DNA of 64,000 bases from Patiria pectinifera (lineage: Eukaryota > Echinodermata > Asteroidea > Valvatida > Asterinidae). This document shows positions 31,791 through 42,799 of the stretch, piece by piece; the first letter of the stretch is position 1, and the number at the start of each line of letters is the position of its first letter. The stretch spans positions 3,697,717 to 3,761,716 of the forward strand of contig CM057150.1 of NCBI GenBank assembly GCA_029964075.1, written 5' to 3'. The notes under the pieces were generated by a model. That model was not told the DNA's origin, searched no databases, and saw nothing but the letters and a program-made list of their open reading frames with translations. The position numbers and the translations under genes are program-made.

Positions 31791-32669
31791 TTGGTGTGAT
31801 GCGTCTAGTGCAGTAGTGTAGTTGTAGTTAGTATTGCACACCCCGCTCTCTACCTTCAGCTGCTGCCGCTGGCTAGCCCCGTTTTGGGGCTAGAAGGGAG
31901 CCGAGTGCGTAAGTCTCCCCTGCCAGTACATAGCCTCTCCCTCACCAAGACTCCTACAGTGCCTCCTCGTGGCAACACATGGTAACTGGGCATCTTGCGA
32001 CCCCAGGCTGAACTGTAGGGGATCTCAGAGCAGCAGTGGTCCTCAGAGACATGGTGTGCAGGCCCACCGGCGTGTGGACACGCCCTGGCGCCATGTCATC
32101 CACTGCCCCAGCTATGGGTAAATAGCAGGGTAGATGGAGCTCTTCAGCCCCGTAAGGCAGTTCATCTAAACAATCCGGAGCCGGAGTCCCGAAGGCAGTC
32201 TGATGTTGACTCAACACCCTACTGGCAACTCCTGCGGCGTCTCTGATCCCAAATTGTACTGGCCTCTGCCTTTCCTTTGGACCGATCACTGACGCGGAGA
32301 GGGGGGATCCGCTGAATGGGCTACAGCCTTTCCTCCATAAAAATCAGCCCAGGCCTGCGCCCTGGAGAGGACACTCCAGCCTCACCACATGATGTGGATA
32401 AAACACGGGAAGCAACAGTCTACCAGTTATAAGTCTAGCTCAATTGGCGTAGAGTAAGGCGCTTGGGGTTGCTTCCAACGGTGGGAGACATCATCGCGTC
32501 TCAATGGACAGCTACCGCCCGCCTTAAGCTGGGCAGCCCCCGGCCAGTTGGGTGCTGTCCCGCCACAGTTCGCCTGCCTCAAAGGGTGCGTGGGGCTCAG
32601 GGTTTTAACTAGCCTGACAAGCGGACTGTAAAACCCATGTACCAGACAACAACAAAAGAAAACCAAGGA

Positions 32670-33330
32670 AAAAGCCGGCACTCAAGATTGGGTGCTGGAA
32701 TGTACGGACAATGACCATTGGACTGACTGAAAACCTGCAGGAGATCAGTGACTCGCGCAAGACAGCGGTGATCAACAATGATCTACTGAGACTGCAGGTC
32801 GACATGCACTTCAAGAAACTCGCCCATTGGGCTCAGGCACCCTGCGCGAGAGGGATTTTACTTTCTTCCGGCAGGGAAAGGGGCCAGAGGAGATCAGAGA
32901 GCAAAGTGTCGGCTTCGCTGTCCGAAACACACTTATAGGGATGACCGAACCATGCGAGAGAGGAACAGAGAGAATTCTCACACTACGCTTACACACAACT
33001 GATGGACCAGTCAACCTCGTTAGTGCCTACGCTCCTACCCTCTACTCCTCGCAAGAAGCCAAGGATGAGTTTTACGACCAGTTGCAGACTGTCATACAGG
33101 GGATCCCCAGTCGGGAACAACTGCTGCTGCTCGGCGACTTCAATGCCAGAGTGGGTGCTGATCGTGACTCCTGGCCCACCTGCTTGGGAAGGCACGGAAT
33201 TGGGAAAATAAACGAGAACGGGCAACGTCTACTGGAGCTGTGTACATTGCACAACCTTAGCATCACCAACTCTTTTTTTTTTTCAGACCAAGCCACAACA
33301 CAAGGTATCTTGGAGACATCCCAGATCTAA
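32670..33330 (+). pseudogene. APE endonuclease part of the LINE, frameshifted
   Basis: One frame gives IGCWNVRTMTIGLTENLQE, the typical N-terminal APE strand. A second frame, from about 32827, gives VNLVSAYAPTLYSSQEAKDE and LLLLGDFNARVGADRDSWP, the GDFNARVG motif of the endonuclease core. Another frame change near the T run at 33271-33281 leads into the next ORF. It would nick the target DNA in an active copy. Confidence 0.85.
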
Positions 33331-33382
33331 ACATTGGCACCAACCCGACCTAATCATTACCAGGCGAGACCATCTGAGGAAC

Positions 33383-35155
33383 GTGCTCACCACCCGTTCC
33401 TATCAGAGCGCCGACTGCGACACTGATCATTCCCTTGTGTGCTGCAAGATCAGGCTCCAGCCAAAGAAGATGCACCAAGCCAAACCTCATGGCGAACCAC
33501 GCATAGACGTCATCAAGACCTCACATCCAAAGAGGGTGGAATCCTTCACCAAGAGTCTGGAAGAAGCTCTCTTTGCAGACCCTCCAGAGGGAGACGCTCA
33601 ACAGAGATGGAGCCAGTTGAGGCAAATCGTCTATAACAGCGCTTTACAAGTCTTCGGGAAGAAGCAAAAGAAGACTCAGTACTGGTTTGAAGCCAATTCC
33701 AGTGAGCTCAACCCCGTCATTGAAGAAAAACGTGCTGCACTACTAGAACACAAACGCAACCCCAGCCAAGCAACACACCAAGCTCTGAAGTCAGCTCGAA
33801 GCAAAGTTCAGAGAAGAGCCAGAAGATGCGCCACCGACAATTGGTTGCAGCTCTGTAAAGATATTCAGACATCAGCTGACACCGGCAACATCCGAGGGGT
33901 TTATGATGGGATAAAAAGAGCCATGGGACCCACACAAACCAAGTTGGCGCCTCTTAAATCATCAACAGGTGAAGTCTTACTGAGTCACCTGTTTGAATTA
34001 CTCTGCCAGTGCTGGACGGAGGGACAATTACCTCAGGATATGAGAGATAGCAACATCGTCACCCTCTACAAGAATAAAGGGGACAGGAGTGATTGTAATA
34101 ATTACAGGGGCATCTCTCTACTGAATATCGTCGGCAAGGTCTATGCACGTGTCATCCTGAACAGATTGCAAAAACTGGCCGACAGAGTCTATCCCGAGTC
34201 TCAGTGTGGCTTCAGGTCAAGGCGCTCAACGATAGACTTGGTCTTCTCCCTACGCCAGCTACAGGAGAGGTGCAGAGAGCAGAGACAGCCACTGTACATT
34301 GCCTTCATTGACCTCACAAAGGCCTTCGACCTTGTGAGTCGCGATGGCCTGTTTCGGATCCTAGCCAAGATCGGATGCCCACCCAAGCTACTCAGTGTGA
34401 TACAGGCGTTCCACACTGACATGAAAGATGTCGTGCAGTTCGACGGCGCTTCCTCCATGGCTTTCAGCATCTGCAATGGCGTTAAGCAGGGGTGTGTGCT
34501 TGTTCCAACCCTGTTTGGCATCTTCTTTGCTGTCATGCTGAAGCATGCCTTTGGCTCATCTACAGAGGGCGTGTACCTCCACACTCGATCGGATGGGAGG
34601 CTGTTCAACCTCTCCCGGCTCAAAGCGAAGACCAAAGTTCGTGAGGCGGTCATCAGGGATATGCTCTTTGCAGCTTTAGCCACCCATACTGAGCAGCAGC
34701 TACAAAGTCTCATGGACAGTTTCTCATGTGCCTGCCTGGACTTCGGCATGACCATCAGCATAAAAAAGACTAAAGTGTTGGGCCAGGGCGTTGAACAGCC
34801 ACCGGTCATCTCAGTCAATAACAGAAAGTTGGAGGTTGTGCACGAATTCACCTATCTAGGCTCAACAGTGTCAGACGACGTCTCCCTGGACACTGAGATA
34901 TATAGGCGCATTGGGCGAGCGGCCTCTACCTTTGCCAGGCTTACCAAAAGGGTCTGGGAAAACGGCAAGTTGACCATCCACACCAAGACGGCCGTCTACA
35001 GAACCTGCGTTCTCAGTACCCTCCTTTGTGGCAGTGAGTCCTGGGCTCTATACTCAGAGCCTGGTCACCCTTCTCCAACAACGCATACTCCGCTGGCTTG
35101 GACATGTCTACCGCATGCCAGAAAGGAGGATCCCAAAGGTCCTGCTGTGTGGTGA
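33383..35155 (+). pseudogene. LINE reverse transcriptase, catalytic FADD deleted
   Basis: The 590-aa frame starts with the end of the endonuclease (SADCDTDHSLV). It continues with RT motifs NIVTLYKNKGDRSDCNNYRGISLL, ESQCGFRSRRSTID, AFIDLTKAFDLVSR and CNGVKQGCVLVPTLF. Where the family reads about RDMLFADDAALATHTE, this copy reads RDMLFAALATHTE, so the two aspartates are lost in what looks like an in-frame 9-bp deletion. After 35080 the frame changes. Confidence 0.88.
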
Positions 35156-35483
35156 ACTGGCTACTGGCAAGAGAGCGCGTGGACGTCCACTTCTACGCTT
35201 CAGCGATGTTTGCAAAAGAGACCTGAAGTCAGTGGACATTAATGTCGAAAGGTGGGAGGAGCTGGCCACTGACCGAGTCAGGTGGAGACAGGAGGTACGA
35301 GGTGGACGTGCGAGATCGGAGGCTAAGAAGACTCAGGCTGCCGATGACAAGCGCGCTCGCAGAAAGAACAGCCGGCAGGCTGCCTCTCAGGACACCCCCT
35401 TCAGGTGCACCGTGTGCGGAAGAGACTGTCACTCACGTATCGGTCTTTATAGCCACAGTAGGCGAGGTTCCAGCACAAGCTGA
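35028..35483 (+). CDS. C-terminal part of the LINE protein with a zinc finger
   Basis: This continues the LINE protein in a shifted frame: LRWLGHVYRMPERRIPKVLLCGELATGKRARGRPLLRF, then a C2H2-like CTVCGRDCHSRIGLYSHSRR at the end. Such a terminal finger is known in this LINE group and probably binds the element's RNA. Confidence 0.8.
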   Translation: MAVSPGLYTQSLVTLLQQRILRWLGHVYRMPERRIPKVLLCGELATGKRARGRPLLRFSDVCKRDLKSVDINVERWEELATDRVRWRQEVRGGRARSEAKKTQAADDKRARRKNSRQAASQDTPFRCTVCGRDCHSRIGLYSHSRRGSSTS

Positions 35484-35570
35484 TGATGTAGTCTCTACCT
35501 CCCAGGCGCAGATCCATGATCTCACGAGATCGAAGGATGCCGACGACGATACGATAATTGTCCAAAATTG

Positions 35571-37540
35571 ATTTGGTTCTTGCAGGATCATCATTTTAAA
35601 AATGAGGGCATATGTGTGCAATGCGTGAGCACATACAGGTTTATATTTGTCGAGTGAATTCTTTCAAGATGAAACAGAACGAGCCCTTTTAACGATTGAT
35701 CACTGATGTATCAGAGCATTCATTTTCAATGAAAATGGAGGAGCCACACATTGATTTGAACGGGGCTTTCAGTTGAATTTGGCCGGGAAATCCTATAGTA
35801 AGATCTAATGATTTCGACTATTCTTATTCAAGACAACTCTGGTTTCTCGCGTTACCCTCTAAAGTAATATAGTAAAAAAAAAATGATAATAAAACAAAAA
35901 ATCCGTTTCATCCTGTTATCCTAGCAACAACATGTAGGGCCTATGAAAGAGAAAAAATAGTGAGAAAGATAAAACATGCTTGACATTTCTAAAGAACAAG
36001 TGCCACAATGCAACAAGGCTGGACCATCATGGATTTTCTAAACCATGAAAGATTCTTTAAAGATAAAGAAGTGTTTTTATAATACAAATTCTCAACCCTC
36101 GCAAATACTAGTAAATCCGGCAAAAGGTCATCGCTGACATACATTTTATCAGACATTAGTGCCAAAATAAACCAAGTAAATATACAGCTAACTGCCTGAA
36201 TGCAGATAACAGCCACTCAAGATAAAGGGCTACAAAGCAAGGAGCAAAGATGGGCACAAGGGTAGCTTAATTGCCGCTGTACCCCCAAAGCACACCTGCG
36301 GTGCAGTAGAGGTACATTGTACGTGCTAGACATGAACGTGTCTGAAATGATCGTTTTTAATTAAGAACAACCCTGGTTGTGGACGAGGTGTTCTGCACAG
36401 CCAATTCTGGAGAAAAGTTATAATTGTGAGATCCAAGCGTTTTGGACTTTCTAATTTAAGCCCACTGCAGTCCTTAGCATTATTCGCTAAGTGTACCATG
36501 AACTTAACAAAAAAAATCCTTCTCACAGGTGGCCTTAGCAACATAATTAGTTCAAAATGAAAGAGACATATCAAGAAGGAATCAGTGTTCAATCATTAAC
36601 CATACATGTATCTCTCCCATGGTCCAAATTGCACCTACCCGCCAGCGAGCAAATATAACACAGTGACAAACAAAGTACTTGAGATGAGATTATTTGTAAA
36701 TTGTGCACGTGATTTGTCTGCACAGACCACCCGTAATGAATGGGATCTACTTCCATATATACAATAAGTTTCTTGCATGAAAATGAATAGACGTGTAGAG
36801 TCATTGTTTAATCAAGACAAAAGTTGAAAAATAACATAAAAGTAATTCTCAAAATTGATGTTTGAAAAAAAAAGTTCATTGGCGTGAGCTGATTCAAAGA
36901 AACAATTCATGAAGCATGAATTGTTCTTAAAAAAAACACCACAAACCACCCGTTCAGTTCACAGTACTTTTAGGGCGCTTTAATAAAACACCCCCGAACA
37001 TAACATAACATAACATAATTTCATTTAAAACATGCCACGGTTTACTTCAGCCAATTTACTGCAGTTTGTTGGTCTCTTTGCGTTTAATTCATACATGTAT
37101 GACAGCGTACATGTTGCTATTTGTCTTTTCTACTTTACTTCGTTATTTTTCATAGTTAGGGGTTGGATGAACTCAAACCACTCCCAGCCCGAGTCTCGCC
37201 AACGAAATTTATCAGTGCAAACCTGAATAAAAGTATTTAGCAGTGTTGTATAGTCAAGTCCATCACAAGTCCTTTCACATGTCCTGTCACATGTCCAGTC
37301 ACAAGTAACTTGATGAACAATGACAAAGGAATGCTTTTGTTACAGTTTATTTGAATCACCAGTGACTTGACTTGAGACTGAAGGTCTTGTGATGGACTTA
37401 TGATGGACACGATTACACTACACTGTTAAGCCCAACGATGACAAGATGGTTTGAAATGAAATAAATTGCAGTCCCATCCAGTGTATATAATGCAGGTGTT
37501 CTAACGCAATGCATTTTCATTTTCTTTTTATCTCATTTAG
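35571..37540 (+). repeat. Intron repeats, end of unit 4, unit 5 and start of unit 6
   Basis: TTGTCGAGTGAATTCTTTC near 35648 resumes unit 4. Anchors TAGCAACAAC at 35923 and TTAGCAACATAATTAG at 36532 begin units 5 and 6. From about 36960 the sequence is shared with 53180-53600 and 55140-55690 (GTTTGTTGGTCTCTTTGCGTTTAATTC). TAACA repeats lie at 37000-37017. No coding gene is seen. Confidence 0.65.
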
Positions 37541-37619
37541 GCTGTTTCCCAGTGGCGCGTCAGCTTGTCATTGCCCGTCGTAAATTGACTCCCTGGATCA
37601 TCCAAGAATCAATACAAAG
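37541..37619 (+). other. Putative cassette 5'-leader exon, copy d (nearest to TRIM-A)
   Basis: A 79-nt segment lies between the acceptor TTTTTATCTCATTTAG and the donor GTAAAC. It is nearly the same as the copies at 53600 and 55692 (CGTCAGCTTGTCATTGCCCG, TCGTAAATTGACTCCC). It has no ATG. It lies 525 nt before the TRIM-A coding exon and is the most likely last leader exon of that gene. Confidence 0.65.
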
Positions 37620-38144
37620 GTAAACACTAGTCATTAAAAGATATAATTTCTAGTCACCTCTGAAATAAAAATTGTTATCCCTTGAAAAAAAATTCCAAAG
37701 ACCAAGCATCTGGGAATTTGTAAAATCATCTCAGATTCCTTTAATAAAGAAGTCGTGTCATAATTATAATGCTGAAAATATGGTACAATGCAACCACCAT
37801 AACAAGATAAATCTTTGACAAGCAAGTCTTCTTAGTTCCAAACTGATAAACAGAGTACAAGCACAGTTTTATGTAGGAAAACAATCCATTTGACTAAGGA
37901 AACAAATATACGCTTGGCCGATTTTAAACAAGCCCGTTTAAAACTGGCGTGCATATTGGCCAAAAGCGAAATGCAGAATTGTATTCTTTTGAAAAAGTGG
38001 GCGGTGCAAGATCTCATTTTTTTAATAGACTGAACAAAGAAATATATACCAAGTTTTAACCATACATTACAAATGTCATTATTCGATTGATTGTACTACC
38101 TCTGAGCACCATGTACAATAATTTGCTTTCTTTATTTTTCACAG

Positions 38145-39428
38145 AGATGGCTACTACGAAATCGGTAGGCTCTGCTTTTGAGAAGATCGGCGTTCATCTT
38201 GAGTGCAGCATCTGCACAGATAAATACAAAAAGCCCAAAGTACTGGACTGCTTACACAATTTCTGCGAAGAATGCCTGGTAAAATATCGGGATGGCACAC
38301 ACCCAAACAAACCCAATATCCCTTGCCCTGTGTGTCGTCAGGTGACGGTACTTCCCCAGTCTGGCATACAGGGCCTCAAGACCAACTTCCATTTGGCTGG
38401 TCTGATTGAGGAATTTGAATTACAAGAAAAGGTAGCATGTTCAGCTGAAGCAAAGTTATTCTGTCAGGTATGTGACAATGGAAATGAAGCTAAAGATCAC
38501 TGCATGGATTGTGAAAAGAATATCTGCAAGGATTGCTGTAAGTTACACCAGCAATTTCCCACATTAAAGACCCACAAAATAGCAAGTTTTGATGACATTC
38601 GGGGGAAGGTGAACGTGACTAAACAACCGGACGAGTACAAATGCCCCAAACACAAAGAGGGCGTGAAATTCTATTGCAAGACATGCGATAAGCTGATCTG
38701 CCAAGGCTGCACGGTTATAGATCATCCCATCACCAAACATGTCATCACTGACACTGGAACGGCTTCAAGAGAATATAGACAGTCACTGCAGAAAGACCTG
38801 CCTGATTTGGCTAGAAGTATACAAGACCTTGAGTTGTCTCTCAAAGACACCACTGAAGCAAAGAAGGTGGTAAAGAATAACACGGCAAATGTTCGAAAGG
38901 GGGTGCAGGACAGAGCTGCTGAGGTCATAGCACAGGTCAAAGCAGAAGAGAAACGACTCCTGGATGAGATCACAACCCAGGAAAGAAAGAAAAATGAGCG
39001 GCTGGATGAGCACGAGAAGACACTGAGTAACATGATGCAGATAAAGAAACATTCCCTACAAACAACCCAAGACGTCACGAGTAACGCATCAGACTGTGAT
39101 CTACTTTCCCTCTATCCCGTAATCAGCAAAGACGTGGCCAAGCTCAGAGCTCAACCATGTCCCAAGGCTGCGGGCTTGAAATCGTATCCCGTTTTCGTGC
39201 AGAATCAGAAGCTTGGCATCGATCTGGGCAAGGTGATGGTGGAAGACACATGGGAGATGTGCCACTCCTTTGGAAAGCAGGGGAGTGGTGAAGGGGAGTT
39301 TGAAACAGCCAGAGGCATTGCCGCTGCTGCTGACCCTGACGAGATTGCAGTGGCCGACTGGAAGAACAAGCGAGTGGTAATCTGCAACAACCGGGGACAA
39401 ACCAAGAGCTCCATTCCGATCGTTGCAA
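38145..39428 (+). CDS. TRIM-A coding exon 1: RING, two B-boxes, coiled coil, start of propeller
   Basis: The exon follows TTATTTTTCACAG; the start ATG is 38147-38149, matching TRIM-B exactly. An in-frame ATG at 38087 lies upstream of the acceptor and is not used. RING zinc ligands are C20, C23, C35, H37, C40, C43, C60 and C63. B-box 1 spans about 97-145, B-box 2 about 164-198 (YKCPKHKEGVKFYCKTC), and a coiled coil about 205-330. The exon ends at a GTGAGT donor (39429), phase 1, within SIPIVA. Such proteins are E3 ubiquitin ligases that oligomerise through the coiled coil. Together with 45699-46318 it gives 633 aa. Substrate and pathway are unknown. Confidence 0.92.
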
Positions 39429-40190
39429 GTGAGTTCTTTTTACCTGCCAATGTCTTCAGTAGGCAGTGGGAGTTATACATACATGCCATTTCGATGTAGG
39501 GCTGTAGATACATGCCATTTTGGTGGCTGCGTCTGCTTTTGCTCCATTTAATCTCTCAAGTAAACCGCAATGAAATTAACAATTTGTAAACCAAAAAGAA
39601 CCAATATAGGTACATAATACATTTAATAGGTCCTGTAATTGGTCTGATCCACACACCCCCAAAATCCCATGTATGTATGTTCATTTTAGACGAGGCGTTG
39701 GAGTCACGTTTGTACTATTATCGTCTATCCAACTGACCACTGGGCAGACGATAGGGTCCCCATCCTCACTTTCCATGTCGTCATGTTACTTCATTTTCTA
39801 ATTCAAAAAGCTTGATCAAATCATCTGTGTCAGTGCGGAGTTAGAATACAAAAGTAAAAAAGAACTGAAAACTAGTGAACTGCACCATGTCACTATTTGA
39901 ATGTGTATTCACTGTGAACGTAGAGAGCGCCACAACGGCATATATGTACATTTTTTTCTCCAGTTCATATTCTCAAGTGCACTGCATTGGAAATTAAATG
40001 ACGGGGAACCAAGTACATACATTTCATTGGTCCTCCAATCGATTTGATCTGCACTACCCCATTAATCAAATATATTGGAAAGTCTGCTGTATGCTCCTTT
40101 TTTTTGGGCGTAAAATCACAGTTTTTTAATGGAGTAGGCGTTGGACTCTCATTTGCATGCTGCCGGAATAAATGTTATCCGTCTATTCTC
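39429..40190 (+). other. TRIM-A intron, left part
   Basis: Intron sequence begins with GTGAGTTC and is paralogous to the TRIM-B intron from 57571. Examples are TGAGTTCTTTTTACCTGYCAATG and GTAAACCGCAATGAAATT. No gene is seen. Confidence 0.85.
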
Positions 40191-40344
40191 ATCTCCATTG
40201 TTTAAGTCAGCAAAATATCCTGCCGGATACATCAACGCTAACTTGCGCACTGCGTGTGGAAATAGACTACTGGTGGATATTACTGATATGTCCCTTGAAT
40301 TCAGCTAGTGTTGCACTGTTCACAGCAGTCGAGGAGAGTGAGTT

Positions 40345-41343
40345 CTAGTGTTTAACAGTTGATACGAAGAATGAATCTTTGAAGGCCCTAGCTTTGTGAC
40401 TGACTTGAATGAATTTTTGGTTGTTTCCCCTTGTATCTCTGGTATTAGGCTGAACATAGTTGTGAAGTGGAATGTCGACCAACCCATTTTTCATCTTGTA
40501 GAGCATACATAATTTCTGTTGATTTCTTCTGTTCTGTAGTGTGTCCCATCGTAAGTCATCCAGAAGTTTAGTAACAGTTCCCGTATCCCTTTGGTAGTTT
40601 CCTGTGCAAAATCTAGCTGCTTGGCGTTGAACTCTTTCAAGTGAGTTAATGTTCTGCTTTGTTGAGGGGTCCCATGCGGATGCAGCATATTCTAAGAGTG
40701 GTCTCACTAAGCTCAAATAGGCAGTTGTTTTCACTTCACTGTTACAGCTCCACAAATTCCTGCGGATAACATTCTGCACTCTATGAGCTTTCTTGATGGA
40801 CTCCTGAACATGGATGTTCCAGCTGAGGGTATTAGGTATGTGAACACCAAGGTATTTTTGAGATGAGACGCTGTCCAAAACTTGATTGCAAAACTTGTAT
40901 TCATGCTGAGGTGGGTTTCTCTTGCCTATGGTCATGGTACAGCACTTTCTTGGATTAAAGTTCATTAACCAAGTGTCTTGCCAGTTTTCTAGGAGTTTCA
41001 GGTCATTCTGCAAAGTGCTGGTGTCCCCGTCGGTATGAATTGGGGCGTAAAGCAAGCAGTCATCTGCAAAAAGCCTGGTCTTGGAGGTGATGTTGTTTGG
41101 CAGGTCGTTGATGTACAACAAAGGCAAAAGTGGACCAGTGACAGTGCCTTGTGGTACACCAGATGTAACGGCTGCTGGGAGTGATGTATGCCCATTATTT
41201 ACGACTTGTTGGGTACGCCCCGTCAGGAAATCCTGAACCCATGTTGAGATCTCCCCACTTAATCCATAATATTGAAGTTTGGAGATAAGATGACAGTGCA
41301 AGACTTTGTCGAAGACCTTGCATGGTAAAATCAAGCACTGCAT
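40345..41343 (-). pseudogene. Reverse transcriptase C-terminal half of the CR1-like LINE
   Basis: The 332-aa frame contains SGVPQGTVTGPLLPLLYINDLP, the catalytic LFADDCLLY, NPRKCCTMTIG and YLGVHI, then the thumb and tail (LVRPLLEYAASAWDP, LERVQRQAARF). These are standard CR1/L2/jockey RT motifs. The start of RT lies in other frames upstream (41430-41940, e.g. ANYRPVSLTSVVCKALEQI and QHILSDFQHGFR), so the gene is frameshifted. Confidence 0.88.
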
Positions 41344-41938
41344 GCGACGTCAACCAAGTTGTTCTTGTTGATTTCCATGCTAATGTCATGAATTATAAGG
41401 ATGAGTTACGTTTCCGTTGACTTTTTTAGCCCGGAATCCATGTTGAAAATCGGATAAAATATGCTGGTTCTCCAAACGTTTCATCGCATGGCTGTGCAAG
41501 ATTTGCTCCAAAGCCTTGCAAACCACTGAAGTGAGTGAAACAGGACGGTAGTTTGCTGCACAAGTACGGCTCCCCTTCTTGAATATTGATGCAATATTTG
41601 CTTCCTTCCAATCTTGTGGTACTTCACCTGTGTTGATTGAATTTTGGAACAGGTCCTGAAGTGGTGAGGTTAGCTGCTTAGCTCCAAGTTTCAGAAACCA
41701 TCTGGACCTGGTACTTTGTTGGGCTTAAGCTGGCTGAGGAGCTTTTCAACTCCCTCTTTGGTGATGATGAGCTGACCAATCTGTTCGTACGGGCTAGCAC
41801 CAAGTTGGGGCAATTCCCCAGGAGGCTCCTTGGTAAACACACTCTGAAACTGTTCATTCAATATGTTCGCCTTCTCTGTATCATCGCTGATAATCTTCCC
41901 ATCTTTCTCAAGTTCTGCAGCTCCTGGGTTTTCTTGCC

Positions 41939-42799
41939 TTAACTTTTTGATATATGTCCAGAATTTAATAGGCTCCTCTTTGATGGCAGATCCAAATGTT
42001 TCTCTGATGTATGTAGAGCGCGTTTTTTTGATGAGTTTGTGTGTATTTCTCCTGCATTCACGGAAAACTTCCCAATCAGCAACCTTTCCTGATTTGATGA
42101 CCTTATTGTATAGACTTGCTTCTTTTTAACAGCCCGTCTCAGTGTCCTATCAAACCAGGGCAAGTTGAAACGGCTAGATGTCATCTTGTAAGGAACACAT
42201 TTTTCCATGGTTGGGAGAATTGCTGTCTTGATGCAGTCCCATTTTTCTATTACAGTCTTCCCTTTGTTGGTCTTGAAGTATTCGTCTGTAAAATCTTCCA
42301 AGGCTTGTGTGACACCATCAGTGTCAGCTTTGTTGCGCAAGTAGATCTTTCGCTTCACTGGTCGTTTTCTAATCGGGGCAATCCTTAAATCCACTATCAC
42401 GGAGCTGTGGTCAGAAATACCCTCAACAACCGTGATGTTGTCCACCATGTCAGGATTGTTGGTGAAAACCAAGTCTAAGATACTCTCGGTGTTTCCCTGT
42501 TTTCTTGTGGGTTGATTGACATGTTGAGTGAGCCCATGTTCTTCCACTAGTGTGACCAGTTGTGCTGCGGCTTTAGAGCTGTACCCACTTCTGGTTGAAA
42601 CACTGTTGTCACTCCAATCGATGTTGGGCAAGTTAAAATCTCCAGTCAAAATAATGTTATGAGAGTTGATCTTATTTCCCAGGTTAGCAAATGATTGTCC
42701 CAATATTTCGATTGCTTCTCCATTATCCTTGGGTGGGCGGTAGAAAACGCCAATTAGCATAGGTCTACATCCCTTTGCTTTGGTTTCATAATATTTCAC
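41939..42799 (-). pseudogene. APE endonuclease part of the CR1-like LINE
   Basis: The frame contains IGVFYRPPKDNGEAIE, IILTGDFNLPNIDWSD, ESILDLVFTNNPDMVDNI and GISDHSSVIVDL, the APE core with the GDFN and SDH catalytic motifs. A linker to the RT follows. The first endonuclease strand (VLTNCQSVKSK, ICGTESWLD) lies in the neighbouring frame at 42786-44027, so a frame change separates them. Confidence 0.88.

Larger units (their letters stand above)
31790..35570 (+). mobile_element. LINE (APE-type non-LTR retrotransposon) inserted in repeat unit 4, defective
   Basis: The left end is set by loss of similarity to 54150-54240 near 31790, and the right end by resumption near 35640. It has a 5' leader of about 0.9 kb, an APE endonuclease, a reverse transcriptase and a C-terminal C2H2 finger. 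It is interrupted by at least two frame changes in the endonuclease part, and the RT lacks its FADD catalytic residues, so this copy cannot move itself. The protein resembles the group often annotated as craniofacial-development-protein-2-like; the clade is unresolved. Confidence 0.85.

Noticed and set aside
38087-38146. In-frame ATG upstream as the start of TRIM-A
   Set aside because: It lies before the acceptor TTTTTCACAG; TRIM-B has its start at the position matching 38147 and no upstream extension.
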